Of a stretch of DNA of 64,000 bases, positions 42,107 to 53,243 are shown in pieces. How positions within the stretch are numbered: the stretch's first letter is position 1; every line of letters begins with the position of its first letter. Both the position numbers and the translations under genes were made by a program. Origin of the DNA: Pseudomicrostroma phylloplanum. Its lineage: Eukaryota; Basidiomycota; Exobasidiomycetes; Microstromatales. A model generated the notes under the pieces. The model was not told the DNA's origin and did no database searches. It saw only the letters and a program-made list of their open reading frames with translations. The stretch is from NCBI GenBank assembly GCA_039545275.1, contig BCHS01000005.1:62001-126000 (forward strand), given 5' to 3'.

Positions 42107-43798
42107 TCAGCAGCAGTCCACGGCGGCGGCAGAGGCAGGAGCAGTAGTGGCAGCGGCACCACCAGCCCTGCCTCCACTGCTAGCCATCTCCTTCAATTTG
42201 CTCAGTGCCTGCTTCCTAGTGCGCGCATTCATCCTCGCGGCAAAGTTGGCGCTTGCAAAGTCCGTCGGGGGACCCTTTGGCTGGCGAGAAGCGGGGAGGA
42301 CAGTTGCGGCGAGGAAGCTGGTGCTGCCTACGAAGCCCGAGTCGTCTCTGTTCTCTGCTGAGCGGGGGCGAGATGCGCTTGGGGTGGAAGCCGAGGAAGC
42401 CTTCAGACCGCTGCTACGGGCAAAGGGAGGTTGGGGGCTCCTGCCATTGGCTGGGCTCAGAGATGCAGACGGCGAAGTGGACGTGTTGACCCTCGCCTTG
42501 AGGCTCGACACGCTGGCCTTGGCAGAGGGAGCAGAAGCAGGTCGTACGTCGATGTCCTCCTCTGAAGTCTGGGGAGTGTCGTCGGCACTGTCCCTGTTTG
42601 AGTTGAAGCTGCGCGAGCTGCGAGGGCTGCTCTCGTTGGGAGTCGAGTCGATGGAATCATCTCCCAAAGTGGCACCCACGGTAGGCAGCTGCTCGTCCCT
42701 GGGAGATGCAGTTGGGCGACGTCGCCAGTTGACAGCCTGATCGGCTGAACTTGGCAACCTTTCCCTCTGCTGTGCTTGGCCCGGTGCTGCAGCACCTTGT
42801 CGTTGCTGAGAGGGGGACAGCGAGCTTGATCGGTACATCCTCTCGGCCTCGGACTGTGCATTGGCTTGCTGCTGCTGGAGTTGCTGCAGGTGCAGGGCGT
42901 ACTGCTGGAATTGCAGCTGGCGGATCTGTTCCTGAGTGGCAGCCACCAGTTGAGCTTGCTGATGCTGCTCGGTCACAGCGTCCACGGCGACTTGCCACAG
43001 GTCTCTGCCAGCGAGCATGCGGGGGTCCAAGCGGCCCGCTTCATCCTCCTCCAGGAGCTGAGCGTAGAGCTTCTGCACCTGTCGGTTGCGAGTGCTTGCC
43101 TGAAGCGAGGCCTGAGCGGCTTGGCGTTGCTCCTGAGCAGCCACTTGCTGCTCCCTCTCCTGCTGTGCTTCGAAAGAGGCCTTAAATCGCATACGCTGCT
43201 CGTACTCTTGCTGAATCTGAGCAAATAGGGCTCGTTGCTGATGCGTAACATTCTGCTGCTGGCCTGCTTGAGCAATGGCTGCTTGAGCGCGGAGCTGCTC
43301 CAGGTACTGCTCATGAGCTTGCTGAGCCTGGAGCTGCTGTTGCTGTTGCTGCTGTTGTTGCTGCTGGCGCTGGAGAAGGAATTGAGCAACGGCTTCCTCG
43401 TTGGCGAGGTACTTTTGGTGAGCCGAGGGTCCTCCCTGCCTGCGCTGAGGCTGGCCTTGCGTGGCGCCGTAAGAGGCGGCAATGTTAGGCGTGCTCTGCA
43501 TAGCCGTCATCTGAAGGGCGGCCAGCTGAGCTTCGAGGGCGCTCATGTAGTCTTGGGCATCGTCGGCAGTCGTGGGCGGAGTGGTGACCTGCCTCACTCC
43601 TCCCGAGACTCCAGGTGTGAAGACGGGCGCGTTGGCCTTGAGTCGGGCAGCGGAAGAAGGTGAGAGAGTGGGGCCGTTGAGTTGCTCCTGCTCAGCGGGG
43701 GAGCCAGATCGAGACTGACGCCCACCACGAAGGCCGGCGAGGAGATTGGCCCTAGAGGTGACCTGGCCGTTGGAACGAGCTTGAAATTCGGCGCTCAT
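42107..43798 (-). CDS. Gln-rich coiled-coil protein ending in Cys-Cys
   Basis: One exon, 563 aa. The N-terminal 100 residues are Ser/Pro-rich. Residues ~80-340 are a Gln/Ala-rich, probably helical region with a poly-Gln run of about ten residues and repeated QQ-containing heptads, including RALFAQIQQEYEQRMRFKAS. The next 180 residues are Ser/Thr/Pro-rich and probably phosphorylated. A short conserved-looking basic block, NFAARMNARTRKQALSKLKE, precedes a Gly/Ala spacer and the terminal VDCC. Terminal CC is a geranylgeranylation signal only on Rab-type GTPases; this protein is not one, so lipidation or palmitoylation is speculative. I do not recognise a family. A 1.4-kb non-coding region precedes it. 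Confidence 0.75.
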   Translation of the reverse strand: MSAEFQARSNGQVTSRANLLAGLRGGRQSRSGSPAEQEQLNGPTLSPSSAARLKANAPVFTPGVSGGVRQVTTPPTTADDAQDYMSALEAQLAALQMTAMQSTPNIAASYGATQGQPQRRQGGPSAHQKYLANEEAVAQFLLQRQQQQQQQQQQQLQAQQAHEQYLEQLRAQAAIAQAGQQQNVTHQQRALFAQIQQEYEQRMRFKASFEAQQEREQQVAAQEQRQAAQASLQASTRNRQVQKLYAQLLEEDEAGRLDPRMLAGRDLWQVAVDAVTEQHQQAQLVAATQEQIRQLQFQQYALHLQQLQQQQANAQSEAERMYRSSSLSPSQQRQGAAAPGQAQQRERLPSSADQAVNWRRRPTASPRDEQLPTVGATLGDDSIDSTPNESSPRSSRSFNSNRDSADDTPQTSEEDIDVRPASAPSAKASVSSLKARVNTSTSPSASLSPANGRSPQPPFARSSGLKASSASTPSASRPRSAENRDDSGFVGSTSFLAATVLPASRQPKGPPTDFASANFAARMNARTRKQALSKLKEMASSGGRAGGAAATTAPASAAAVDCC

Positions 43799-45229
43799 TG
43801 TAGTTGAAGACGTAACGTGAGATGCTGATGGGCTGGTATTAGGTATGATGCTGTTGTTTGCAAAGGGCAGAGGAGCGCGAGGTCGGTCTGGGTAACTGAT
43901 GAGGGCCTAGACAAAGAAGGGTCTGGCAGGTAGGCTGTTTTGATTTCGAGGAAAGAGGCGTGACGTCGATGAAGTTTGAGTAGTCAAGTGTAGCAGTAGA
44001 GGAGGAATCGATTGTGTGTATACGAGCCTTTCGAAACGATGTTGATCAAGCGAAGGTCTGGTGAATGCTGAGATGAGTCGTTTGGGTAGAAGAGAGGGCT
44101 CTGTCGAGACTTGTCGGTCTACTTGTAGCAGTGGGACACGTTGTAGGTGCCAGGCGGAACAGTACTATGGGGCAGTGCCCTGTTGCTCAGTCGCAATTGA
44201 CGAGGCAATAGCAAAGGAGCGGGCAGTGGTGTGCGTTTGCTGCCAAGGGGCAAGGGGGCTGTGTGCGATCTTGGCTCAGCGTCTACGTCTGGAATCGTAG
44301 GAGTCCCGGGGGGCAACTGATGTGGGAAAGCGGAAGGAGGAGGCCGAGGGGCGATGATGATCTCGCTGGAGGGCGAGGGAGCAATACGGGTGCGAGAAAG
44401 AGGAAGTCCTGTCCTGTTCTATCTGTTTTTGTGAGTACTCCTTGCGTACTGTGTTTGGGGGTAAGTCGTGCCGATCGACGGTGACGAGGCTTACAATGTG
44501 TGTGTGTGTATGTTCTTTTCGAGAGTCTTGGTGTGGTGGAACAAGCGTTGGCTTGGACCGATCGTAGTTGTGTAGGTGCAGGGGTGGCGGTCGAATGGAC
44601 TTCGACGGGCGGCGGCGGACGGGATCGCGGGTGGGTTTTGCCAGGAGGCGCGGGGTCGTAAGGGAACAAAAAAGGCGGTGGTGCAAAGGAAAAGAAAGAC
44701 AAGAAAGCGAACGAAGTAGTAGAGTGGGACGGAAGCAATTGGACTCGGTCGAAGGAGTGGGGGTTGGGGGAAGGGAGGGATAGGGGACGAAGGGCAAGCA
44801 GAGGAGGGGATGTGGTTCAGCGTCAAAGGGGCGAGTTGGGTGGGTGTATAGGTGATCGAGCAGGCGCGCAGGCTCGCGGAGCCAAATAACAAGGGCACGG
44901 CGACAGAGGCTGGCGGGCCTTGTGCCTTGCTGCAACGCGGTTCCGTAAAGCTCATGGCGCGCGCATGCAGCTCGATGCAGTCAGGCAGGCAGGACCCCCT
45001 GGCTCAAGCCTCGCGGCCCGCATCAACTTCCCCGCACAATTTGGAACAAGGCGTGCAGCCAGACGAACAGGACAAGAGAGCCATTGCAAGACGAGCAAAT
45101 GGCTCTAGGTATGCGATGTACGATTACCACGTCCTGTAGTAAAGGGTCACATATATGCTCAGATGCTGTGCTAGGTAGCCATAAATCTATTCGAAACATC
45201 ACAGCCGTTCAGACCAACTCGAGCCGTGC
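43799..45229. other. Long upstream region of the Gln-rich gene / threonine synthase 3' flank
   Basis: 1.43 kb without a supportable gene. On the minus strand 44300-44850 is strongly CT-rich, like a long fungal leader, and holds several short upstream frames. The length suggests a complex promoter or a long 5' leader with uORFs. No tRNA or mobile element was found. Confidence 0.5.
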
Positions 45230-47153
45230 TCAGATGCTCTCCGTCCCCTTTCCAGCACTGCCGCTCACCACGCCCTGCTTCTCCGCTTCCCTGTCCAGCA
45301 CCTTGGCCGTGGCACGGACCAGACACTGCAGCCTCTCCTCTTCGCTTCCCGACGCCTCTCCTCCATCGGCCACCTTGACCTCCTCCACTCTTCTCTCCTT
45401 CTCCAGCAGACCGCGCATCTCCACTGGCAGCACGTCCTTCTCAAAGTCAAAGGAGACGCCAGAGGAGGAGAGTGACGAGGTGACTGCCTCGGCGAATTTG
45501 GCAGGGTGAGCAGTCGCTAGCACCACCTGGTTGGGCTTCGACGACGATGAAGAAGCCGAAGCCTCGTCGAGCCAGTTGGCAGCCTGCATACCCACAGCAG
45601 TGTGAGGGTCAAGCAGATACGAGGAGCGGCCAGCCGAAGACGACGGGGCAAAGTACCTCAGGATCGTCTCACGAATCTGCTCGTCGCTGACCCTCTTTGC
45701 CTGGAAGTCCCTCTGGGCAACCTTGAGCTGCTCAGGGCTCACCTCCATCTTGCCCTTGGACTTCAGCTCGTCCATCCACTGCTTGACCTGATCTCCTGCT
45801 TTGCTCTGATCGCTGCCCGACGTCTCGTAGGCAATGTACCATAGCAGTCGCTCAAAGTTCGAGGAGACGAGGATGTCCATGGCTGGAGACAGAGTCTGCT
45901 TCACACCTCCCACTGTCTGAGCCAGGGCTTGCGATTGGGCCTGAGCTCCGTCGGAAGAACCAGCGGCAGGCGCTGTCTGTACGTCCACCTCCACGTCCTG
46001 ACCCTCCGACGAAGCCTTTTCGTATCTGCCCGATGACCAGAACCGTTCCAAGATGTCGTTTTCGTTGGTGGCTACGACCAAACCACCCTTGATCGGCAGA
46101 CCGAGTCGCTTGGCATAGTATCCTGCCAGGATATCGCCGAAGTTGCCCGTCGGCACAACGAATTGGACATTGGCTGCGTCCGGCGAGGTAGGATCCACAG
46201 AAAGGGACTTGCAGAGCTGGAAGTAAGCAGAGAAGTAGTAGACGATCTGGGCCAAGATGCGGGCAAAGTTGATGGAGTTGATGGCGCCAAGGTGGTGCTT
46301 AGCGTTGAATTCGGGCTCCGAGAAGAGGGCTTTCACAATGTCCTATTGCGAGTATGGAGCAGACGAGGGATTAGCAACTGCCTCAGACTTTTGCGTTGCT
46401 CCTCTCCTCCAATCTTACTTACCTGGCAATCGTCAAAGCTTCCCTCCACAGCCAGGTTGTGCACGTTCTTGTCCAGCACAGTTGTCATCTGAGCCTCTTG
46501 GATGGGGCTGACCCTGCCCTTGGGGTGTAGAATGAAAATCTCCACATCCTTCTTGCTCCTCAAACCGGCAATGGCAGCCGACCCAGTGTCTCCCGAGGTA
46601 GCTCCCAGTACAGTCAGGCGGTGACGCTCCTTTGCATCTGCGGGTAGCGAGGCATTGCGCCTTGCAAGGAAGTACTCGAAGAGGTTGCCCAGGAACTGCA
46701 GAGCGACGTCCTTGAAGGCAAAGGTAGGACCATGCCATAGCTCGAGGATGTACTCGCCCTCCTTTGTCTTTTCCAGAGGCGTTGTCAGGTCATGCCTGAA
46801 GGTCGAGTAGGACTTGTTGATGAGCGTCTGCAGCTCCGACGAAGGGATACCGCCGTTCGCAGCATCGGAGGGGATGAAGAGGGACAAGACCTTGTGAGAG
46901 ATCTCGGGGAAAGAGAGCGGTGCCCACTCAGATGCCCAGTTGGAGGGCAGAGTAGGCATGGTCGAGGGAATGTAGAGTCCACCATTGGGAGCTAGACCCC
47001 GCAGGACCGCCTGGGGAAGAAAGGACGAGAGGAGAAGGGCGCGGGGAAAGGGTCAGCCAAGAGTTGGGTTTCGCACCTCTGACAGCAGCCAAGCATCCTC
47101 ACCTCCTCAAATGACAGCCTCTCGGGTCCACCACGGGTACTAAGGTATTGCAT
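45230..47153 (-). CDS. THR4: Threonine synthase
   Basis: Exon 1 is 47103-47153 (17 codons, MQYLSTRGGPERLSFEE), exon 2 is 46423-47010 and exon 3 is 45230-46342, all phase 0, giving 583 aa. The enzyme converts O-phospho-L-homoserine to threonine with PLP in the last step of threonine synthesis. The family N-terminus (STRG...SFEEAVLRGLAPNGGLYIP) is rebuilt only by splicing. The PLP lysine is K117 in HGPTFAFKDVALQFLGN. Further markers are LGATSGDTGSAAI and VVPTGNFGDILAGYYAKRLG. It exceeds yeast Thr4 (514 aa), mainly through an Ala/Gln/Ser insertion after ASSEGQDVEVDV and a Ser-rich loop. It is divergent from the Med1-like gene with a 255-bp spacer containing a CA-dinucleotide run. Confidence 0.95.
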
Positions 47154-47299
47154 TGTTTGTGTGAAGATACGGGGAGAAGGTACCAGACTGGGGAGGGAGG
47201 GAGCGGCAGTAGCGAGTCAATGAAGAAGATCTGCCGTCGTGGCTTGGACTGACTGACAGACGGAACGGACTCCGCCTCGCGCGCCTCGGGCGGAAAGAG

Positions 47300-47319
47300 A
47301 CACACACACACACACACAC
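47300..47319. repeat. CA dinucleotide repeat in a divergent promoter
   Basis: About ten CA units lie between THR4 and the Med1-like gene, 90 bp upstream of the latter's start codon. Length changes here could affect either promoter. Confidence 0.7.
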
Positions 47320-47408
47320 CCACGCACGTCCTCGGCTTCCCCGCTCCACCACCAACTGCTTCCTTCCTTCCTACCGCTCAGTCACTTCTTCTCGCCGCCT
47401 CCGTCGCC

Positions 47409-50400
47409 ATGGATGAGCAAGGGGAGCAGGCTCAGGCGGCCTCAATTTCCACTGCTCCGGCCCAGCACCCTCCGTCCATCTACTCGGAGCTGCTCCAGCT
47501 TCGGCGGACCTTCAGCGAGCTCCGTGACGTCGCCAAGCCTGCGACCCTGCACCTCCTAGACCACCACACCGTTCAGGCCCTGCGTCCGGGCTCGGGCGGG
47601 TCTTCGTCCTTGTCCCTCGGCACGGCGCCAATCGATAGGAGTGACTTTGCGGACAAGATCAATGGCGTGCGTCAAGCTGCCCAAGCTTGGCGCAAAAAGG
47701 CAGTAGATCTGCGTGACGTCAGTCTGTTAGATCCTTCCTCCTCGTCTAGCTTTGATCGATACATTTCGCTCAACAAGGAGAGAGCACAGAATGTCGCTCA
47801 ACTGGAATCGAATCTGCAGCCGTTACGAGAGCTTCAGAGACACCTGGCAGGATCACAGACAGGCGAAGATGCCCTGTACGGCGGTCTAACGAGGCCGCTT
47901 CCTGCTGTCTTGCATGCGGGAGCCCTTGGAAGCTCAGGAACCACCTCATCGGTGGGGATCAAGAGGAAGCGAACGTCAGCAGAAGCAGAAAGCGTGGCCA
48001 GTACATCTCGTCTGCCTTCTAGCTCTCGAGGAGAAGCCGTCAAGGTTCTCGGCTGTCTGGCCGCTGCTCTCGAAGAGCTCGCTCGAGCACTTGGTCTGGA
48101 AACCTTTGCAGAAGCATTCACTGGATCTACTGCCGCAAACGATGTCAAGGAGACCTCATCGACGCATACTCACACTCTTATACAGGGCGGTAAGCTCATC
48201 GTATTGGACATTGAGCTCGGCCTAGAGACGTTGGATGGACAGTCAGCACCTGCTCTTCAGCCTGCTACGAGAGTCAAGCTCTCCTTTACCAATCAGACGA
48301 ATGTCAATTACACTTCGCCAATGAAAGAAGGAGCGGACGCTGTGGACGGCAACACTGGTATAGCGGACCTGTTGCGGAAAGACGTGGAAGCGCTGGCTAG
48401 GTTGTTGTTCGGCCTTGCAATAGAGGGGGAAGGGGCTGTCGGGACAACGGAGGTGTCACTCGAGGAGGCAAGCCTGATCTTAGCCAAGTCCCACTTCAAC
48501 CGTTATCGCACGAATCTTCTGCGACTACTGAAGCTCGACCGACTCAGCTCTGTCAGGACAAGCGAGCACGGCGATCAGCAGGGCACTACCGCCGTCTCTC
48601 CTTGCGATACCTTCGCTGCCCTGCATCAGGTTGCGAGAAGCCTCGAGGACGCTAACAGCAGCGAAATGAGGGAAAGTCCGTCGCTTAAGGAGGGAAGTAA
48701 ATGGCTAGTGCGCATCGGCCACGGACTTCCCTTACTCCACACTGGTCTTGTAGGAGTCTGTATCGTCTACGACAACAAAGGCGGCAGCAATGCGACTATC
48801 CCACACTCGGCCCAAGGAAGAGGTCTCGTCCCGATCAAGGGGCAGCCCAGCGACAGGCAGCTCTTTCTCCTCGACGTGGACATCGAACCGCAGAGTGTCA
48901 ATCACTCAGCTCGCTCCGCTGGTACAGAAAGCTCCTCTACGTTAAAGGCTTCACTTACTTCCCTCCCCGAAGTAGGCAGCGGCATTGGTTTCGTCGCCAG
49001 GCTCACCCCTTCGGTAGTCCTGCCACGGCGTCTGGTCACCCTCATTGCCAAGACTGTCGGCCTGCCCGCGAGCGAGATGTCGTCAATGCATCAGGCTCCC
49101 CCTGCGGCTGGAAGCTCCCACATAAGTGGCGACTACGGGTCCATCCTCGGCCTGGGCAGCAATAGCAAAGTCAGGAAAGCCGCTGGTGTGCGAGTCAGAT
49201 ACCAACCCAAGCGCAGCAAGGGTACTGCAGAGGACAACGCTTTGCTGGTCTCGTCGATCCCATTCCAGAGCTTGGAGCAGCTCTACGTGATTATTGAAGT
49301 CCTTCAGGAAGCTAGCGCTGTGCAGAGATTGATGGAAGATCTAGTCTCAGGCACGGGGGCTCCAGAAGAAGACCCTGCGAGCATTGGCTTCACAAGTCGC
49401 TCACTCACGGCAGCAAGGACAGCTGCGAGCATCTTCGATGTCAGTCTGACAGACGTCACGACCGCACCAAGTAGCAAGTCCACACAAGCTACAGAACCAT
49501 CTCGCTTCGCTGTGTGCCTCTCGACACGCATCACTGGACCTGACACAGGACGCTTCTTCGTCCTCTCGTGCTACATACACCGGGATACTCGTTGCAAAGA
49601 TGGATATGGCATCACCGGTGGACTGACCGACACGCTCGCTCTGATGGGCGGTCCTGACTCGAAGAAAGGTGGGGCAGGAGCAGGGCAGAGCGGCCGGATG
49701 GACTTGACCGAAGACCTCAAGAGCGCCGTGGGGGCAATGCTGGCACAAGAGGCAGACCTGAAGCGTGTGGCAGGCTTACTCCTTGCGTGGGCATGGGAGA
49801 CGATCGAAGGATCTCAGGGCGAGAGGAAGGGTACTCTGGACGCTCCACGTGCAGCTGCTGCCGATCCTGGCAGTGTCGAGACGGGCGACAAGCTTAGTAC
49901 GAGTCGGACCTCAAACGCGATGGACCTGGACATTGATAATCAGGATGAGAAAGTAACGCTGTCAGCTTCGACTTCAATTGGCATGCACAGCCCAGGTACT
50001 AAAGCTGCCACCGCAGACGGCGAGGCACTCACCCCCACAACCACCTCCAGTGCTCCCGCACCTCCTGCCCGGAGCCATCGCCCCTCCTCGCGCTCATCCC
50101 CGCTCAGCCCGCGTACAAGCCCAAGAAGCACACGTCACGCCGAAGCGGCCGGCCCTGCCTCTGCTGATGCCGAGGTTGATGCAGATGATAGCACCACGAC
50201 CAATGGCAGCAGCAGTGGAGGCATGGGAGCAGACCCAAGCGGAAGCGGGTTTGCCGGTATCCTCCGTCCCCCAGGCGTCGAAGCCGCAGCCTCAAGCAGC
50301 ACTTCCTCTCAGCTGGACCGCATCTCCACCTCCCCCAACACCAACACCAACGTCGCGCCCACCACTGGACCTGCGTCTGGAGGTTCGGCGGGGTCCGCGA

Positions 50401-50756
50401 GTGCGAGTGCAAGTTCAGCAGCCCGCACAACGCGGCGTCGCTCCTCGCGCGGCCCTTCCACCCCTTCCCCCACACGAGGAATCAGCATAGTCGCCTCGCA
50501 CCACCAGACGCGGAGGAGGTCCTCGCAGCAGCGTGCGAGCGCTAGCGGGAGCGGTAGCGGTAGCGCCCATGTGAGCGGTAGCGGTGAGGCGAGTGGTGGA
50601 GGGAGAAGAGAGTCGGGCGAAAGTGAGGCGGGCCTTTCGGGAATGGGTACAGGGAGTGCTCGAATGACTCGAAGGGCTAGCGCGCTTGCTAATGCGAGCG
50701 AGGCGGGTGAGACGCTCCTCGATGGAGCAGTGGGACAGGCAGAGGAAGAGGAGTGA
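47409..50756 (+). CDS. Large protein, possible Mediator subunit 1 (Med1)
   Basis: A single exon of 1115 aa. The N-terminal 180 residues are helical. Between about 215 and 340 the order ALEELARALGLETFAEAF, GGKLIVLDIELGLE, TRVKLSF and LLRKDVEALARLLFGL is reminiscent of the fungal Med1 domain, in which a helical block is followed by a beta-rich 'secretes and regulates' segment. Residues ~340-760 continue as alternating strands and helices. The last 300 residues are Ser/Gly/Ala-rich and Arg-containing, with RRSSRGPSTPSPTRG, and look disordered. Med1 belongs to the Mediator middle module and relays activator signals to RNA polymerase II. The assignment rests on pattern only; an unrelated large nuclear protein remains possible. 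Confidence 0.5.
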   Translation: MDEQGEQAQAASISTAPAQHPPSIYSELLQLRRTFSELRDVAKPATLHLLDHHTVQALRPGSGGSSSLSLGTAPIDRSDFADKINGVRQAAQAWRKKAVDLRDVSLLDPSSSSSFDRYISLNKERAQNVAQLESNLQPLRELQRHLAGSQTGEDALYGGLTRPLPAVLHAGALGSSGTTSSVGIKRKRTSAEAESVASTSRLPSSSRGEAVKVLGCLAAALEELARALGLETFAEAFTGSTAANDVKETSSTHTHTLIQGGKLIVLDIELGLETLDGQSAPALQPATRVKLSFTNQTNVNYTSPMKEGADAVDGNTGIADLLRKDVEALARLLFGLAIEGEGAVGTTEVSLEEASLILAKSHFNRYRTNLLRLLKLDRLSSVRTSEHGDQQGTTAVSPCDTFAALHQVARSLEDANSSEMRESPSLKEGSKWLVRIGHGLPLLHTGLVGVCIVYDNKGGSNATIPHSAQGRGLVPIKGQPSDRQLFLLDVDIEPQSVNHSARSAGTESSSTLKASLTSLPEVGSGIGFVARLTPSVVLPRRLVTLIAKTVGLPASEMSSMHQAPPAAGSSHISGDYGSILGLGSNSKVRKAAGVRVRYQPKRSKGTAEDNALLVSSIPFQSLEQLYVIIEVLQEASAVQRLMEDLVSGTGAPEEDPASIGFTSRSLTAARTAASIFDVSLTDVTTAPSSKSTQATEPSRFAVCLSTRITGPDTGRFFVLSCYIHRDTRCKDGYGITGGLTDTLALMGGPDSKKGGAGAGQSGRMDLTEDLKSAVGAMLAQEADLKRVAGLLLAWAWETIEGSQGERKGTLDAPRAAAADPGSVETGDKLSTSRTSNAMDLDIDNQDEKVTLSASTSIGMHSPGTKAATADGEALTPTTTSSAPAPPARSHRPSSRSSPLSPRTSPRSTRHAEAAGPASADAEVDADDSTTTNGSSSGGMGADPSGSGFAGILRPPGVEAAASSSTSSQLDRISTSPNTNTNVAPTTGPASGGSAGSASASASSAARTTRRRSSRGPSTPSPTRGISIVASHHQTRRRSSQQRASASGSGSGSAHVSGSGEASGGGRRESGESEAGLSGMGTGSARMTRRASALANASEAGETLLDGAVGQAEEEE

Positions 50757-51329
50757 GGATGAAGGGTAAATGGGCAATGGGGAGGTCTATAGGTTGCGCC
50801 TGTCTGACGATCCTCGTAGAGCGCCGCACGGACATTTGGGATCAGATCAATCAATCAACCTATCAATCAGTCTCCCTCCCGCCTCCTTCCTTCTTGAACC
50901 TTACTTTCAGCCAGCCTGACTCCCCGCCCACCAACTCCTCACCAGAAGGAATCAGTCAGCCAGTCGCTCCCGTGTGAAAAAAGTTGTCAGTGTGATGGTA
51001 TTACAAGTAGGTACGCAGGTAGGTCTCGCCTCACCAAGAAAGAGGGGGGATAGGGGGATGGAAACAGCGAATAGGAAGCACAAAGGTCGGACGGAGGTGC
51101 GGAGGCGCGAAGGAAAAGTGGTGCGGAGAAGGAGGGGAAGAAGGGACAAGTACATTTCGCGCTACGAAGCGAAGCGCGATGAGGAAACAAGGAAAGGTGG
51201 GAGAGGTGGGATGGGATGGGGATTGGGGAATGTTCTACAAGAGGTCGATGGGGACCGCAATCGCCAAGTCGAGGCAGTGATCGAGGAGAGGTGGACCGCG
51301 CCGGGGTGCGATGGAGTTGATAAAGAAGC
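50757..51329. other. Convergent 3' region
   Basis: 573 bp between the Med1-like and cyclin stop codons. It is A/G-rich on the + strand between 51035 and 51215. No gene is supported. Confidence 0.5.
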
Positions 51330-53243
51330 TTACTTGGCCACTGCAGGCCTCGCACTGAAGCTAGCCGCGTTGCGTACGAAGTTCCTGTGCATCGGGTACG
51401 GAGCTGGTGGACCGCTCCTCGTCATTGCGCTGGCCGTCATCACCGCCGACGTGGGCGTGGGTGTGGACGTCGACGTCGAATCTTGCCCTTGCTCCTGCTC
51501 ATGCGAGTCAAAGCAGCCACTCTCCGCGCTCTCGCCCGCATCAACGCACCGCGAAAGCGGGTGAGCAGCGCCGGTACCGCCGGCGACGGTGGTAATCGCA
51601 GTAGCAGGAGGTGCACTAGCTTCAGCAAAGGAGTCGTGTGCCTGCAGGCCAGCAACGTCGTTGGAGTGACTTCGGGCGAGGAGACTGCGGCCGAGCTTGG
51701 GTGTTAGGTGCGTGGCGGGTGTGGGGGTTGATGAGCGGGATGATGAGCCCGAGGCGGAGGCGGAGGCGGAAGCGGATGCCATGGCTGCTGGGGCGGCGAG
51801 ATGACTGTGACTGTGACCGGTGCCGCTGGTACCGCCACCGCTGCTGCCGAGAACAGACGTCCTGGTTGCCTTTGCACTAGCAAGTCTAGCCGTCCAAGCC
51901 TTCCACTCGTCACTCTTGACATTGAGATCCCACTGAATACCCGCAAGGAACTCCCTCTCGACATTAGCCAGCTCCTTGACCGGCAAGCCAGTGATCTTGG
52001 ACCATGCTCGATTGGAAAAGGTCTTGTCCTGGAGGAACTTGGCCGCGACCATGATCGACGCGAGGAAGATGCGGCGGGAGCAGAGGAGTGGGTGGAGAGG
52101 GTAGCTGCCCCGACTGACGAGTTCGGCGGGAGAGATTCCCAGGTGGTGAGCCTCTTCTGCCAGGAGGGCTTGTCGCTTGCGGATAGCAGGGCCACAGCGC
52201 AGGCAGTAGAGCAGGGCGGCCTGGAGCGTCGAGCAAGAGGTGCGACTGCGTCGCAGCGTCTCGCGGACGAAGAGGTGGAGGGAGAGACCGCCAGCGGCTG
52301 AGCAGGGTGTCTTGGCCTCAGAGAGGGAGAGGGGCTGGAACCAAAGTGCATGGATGGTTTGCAAAGCAACACCTATGTAACGTAACGATAGCGGGCGGGG
52401 AAGGGTGAGACTCGATGCTCTTCTTCCTAGGCGCCCAGCACAGCGACTCTGTGGGATGGTGATACGCTGGTGTGCACGCATACTCCAATGAAAATACTCA
52501 CCGACTAGATGATCCACCATAGCTTCTTTGATCCCATCCGGCCTCGTCACCTCTCCTTCCGCCATACTTCTGCTTCCATTGACACTGTTGCCACCCGAAA
52601 CCGTCGACGGTGGCTGATCAATCTGAGAGATCATCGGCCTCTCCGGGGTGCTCCCACGGCTGTCCAAGCCACAAGCCTGTACCGCGCCATCCAGACTGGA
52701 GAGCTCAGTATCCGACTGAGGGAAGGAGGAGGATGTGGATGAGGATGAAGAGGATGGTTGGGGCGGCGGCGGCGGCGGCACTGATGTACCGTTGACCTCA
52801 AGTCTGTCGAGCTGTCGACGGACAGAGGCGGCACAGGCAGTCTCCTGTCGACGGCAGCGAATCGCCTTTCGCTTCGCAGCAGTGGGCGACGGGCAGCCAC
52901 GCTCGGAATCAGACTCCTGCGAAGATGAAGGTGGGGAAGGAGGAGTGGATGTGGCTTGGGTGGATGATTGTGACGATGAAGACGACCATTGCGAGGATGC
53001 GCCATCGTCGGAAGGTGGCGAATCGCTGAATGATAGAGGTGAATTGCTTCGAGATCGTTTGCCACTGAGACGTGACGTTGAGCTCGATGCGGATGGGTGG
53101 AGATACGGAACTCGGATGACTTCGCCACCGAGTGACTTGCCAACTCCATAGGGGAAGGCGTCACCCGGAAGCTCATCCGAGCTCAGCGGAAAGCCACGTA
53201 CAGAGGCGAGCCATTCGCGTTGCAGTTCCATAGAGGGAGCCAT
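51330..53243 (-). CDS. Pho80/PCL-type cyclin (Pho85 partner)
   Basis: Exon 1 is 52502-53243 and exon 2 is 51330-52372 (phase 1), giving 594 aa. The 129-nt intron is in frame without a stop, yet its removal restores DHLVGVALQTIHALWFQPL, a normal cyclin-box entry. The first 245 residues are Ser/Pro-rich with PPSDDG and PPSPPSS elements that look like phosphodegron or CDK sites. The cyclin fold continues with FVRETLRRSRTSCSTLQAALLYC and RRIFLASIMVAAKFLQDKTFSNRAWSKITGLP, then VKELANVEREFLAGIQWDLNV. That last block is the diagnostic Pcl/Pho80 segment. The C-terminal 170 residues are low-complexity. Such cyclins activate the Pho85 kinase in phosphate, amino-acid or cell-cycle control; which one cannot be decided. 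Confidence 0.86.
   Translation of the reverse strand: MAPSMELQREWLASVRGFPLSSDELPGDAFPYGVGKSLGGEVIRVPYLHPSASSSTSRLSGKRSRSNSPLSFSDSPPSDDGASSQWSSSSSQSSTQATSTPPSPPSSSQESDSERGCPSPTAAKRKAIRCRRQETACAASVRRQLDRLEVNGTSVPPPPPPQPSSSSSSTSSSFPQSDTELSSLDGAVQACGLDSRGSTPERPMISQIDQPPSTVSGGNSVNGSRSMAEGEVTRPDGIKEAMVDHLVGEYFHWSMRAHQRITIPQSRCAGRLGRRASSLTLPRPLSLRYIGVALQTIHALWFQPLSLSEAKTPCSAAGGLSLHLFVRETLRRSRTSCSTLQAALLYCLRCGPAIRKRQALLAEEAHHLGISPAELVSRGSYPLHPLLCSRRIFLASIMVAAKFLQDKTFSNRAWSKITGLPVKELANVEREFLAGIQWDLNVKSDEWKAWTARLASAKATRTSVLGSSGGGTSGTGHSHSHLAAPAAMASASASASASGSSSRSSTPTPATHLTPKLGRSLLARSHSNDVAGLQAHDSFAEASAPPATAITTVAGGTGAAHPLSRCVDAGESAESGCFDSHEQEQGQDSTSTSTPTPTSAVMTASAMTRSGPPAPYPMHRNFVRNAASFSARPAVAK

Noticed and set aside
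42147..42740. 197-codon + strand frame opposite the Gln-rich gene
   Set aside because: Shadow of a biased coding sequence, no start context or domain.
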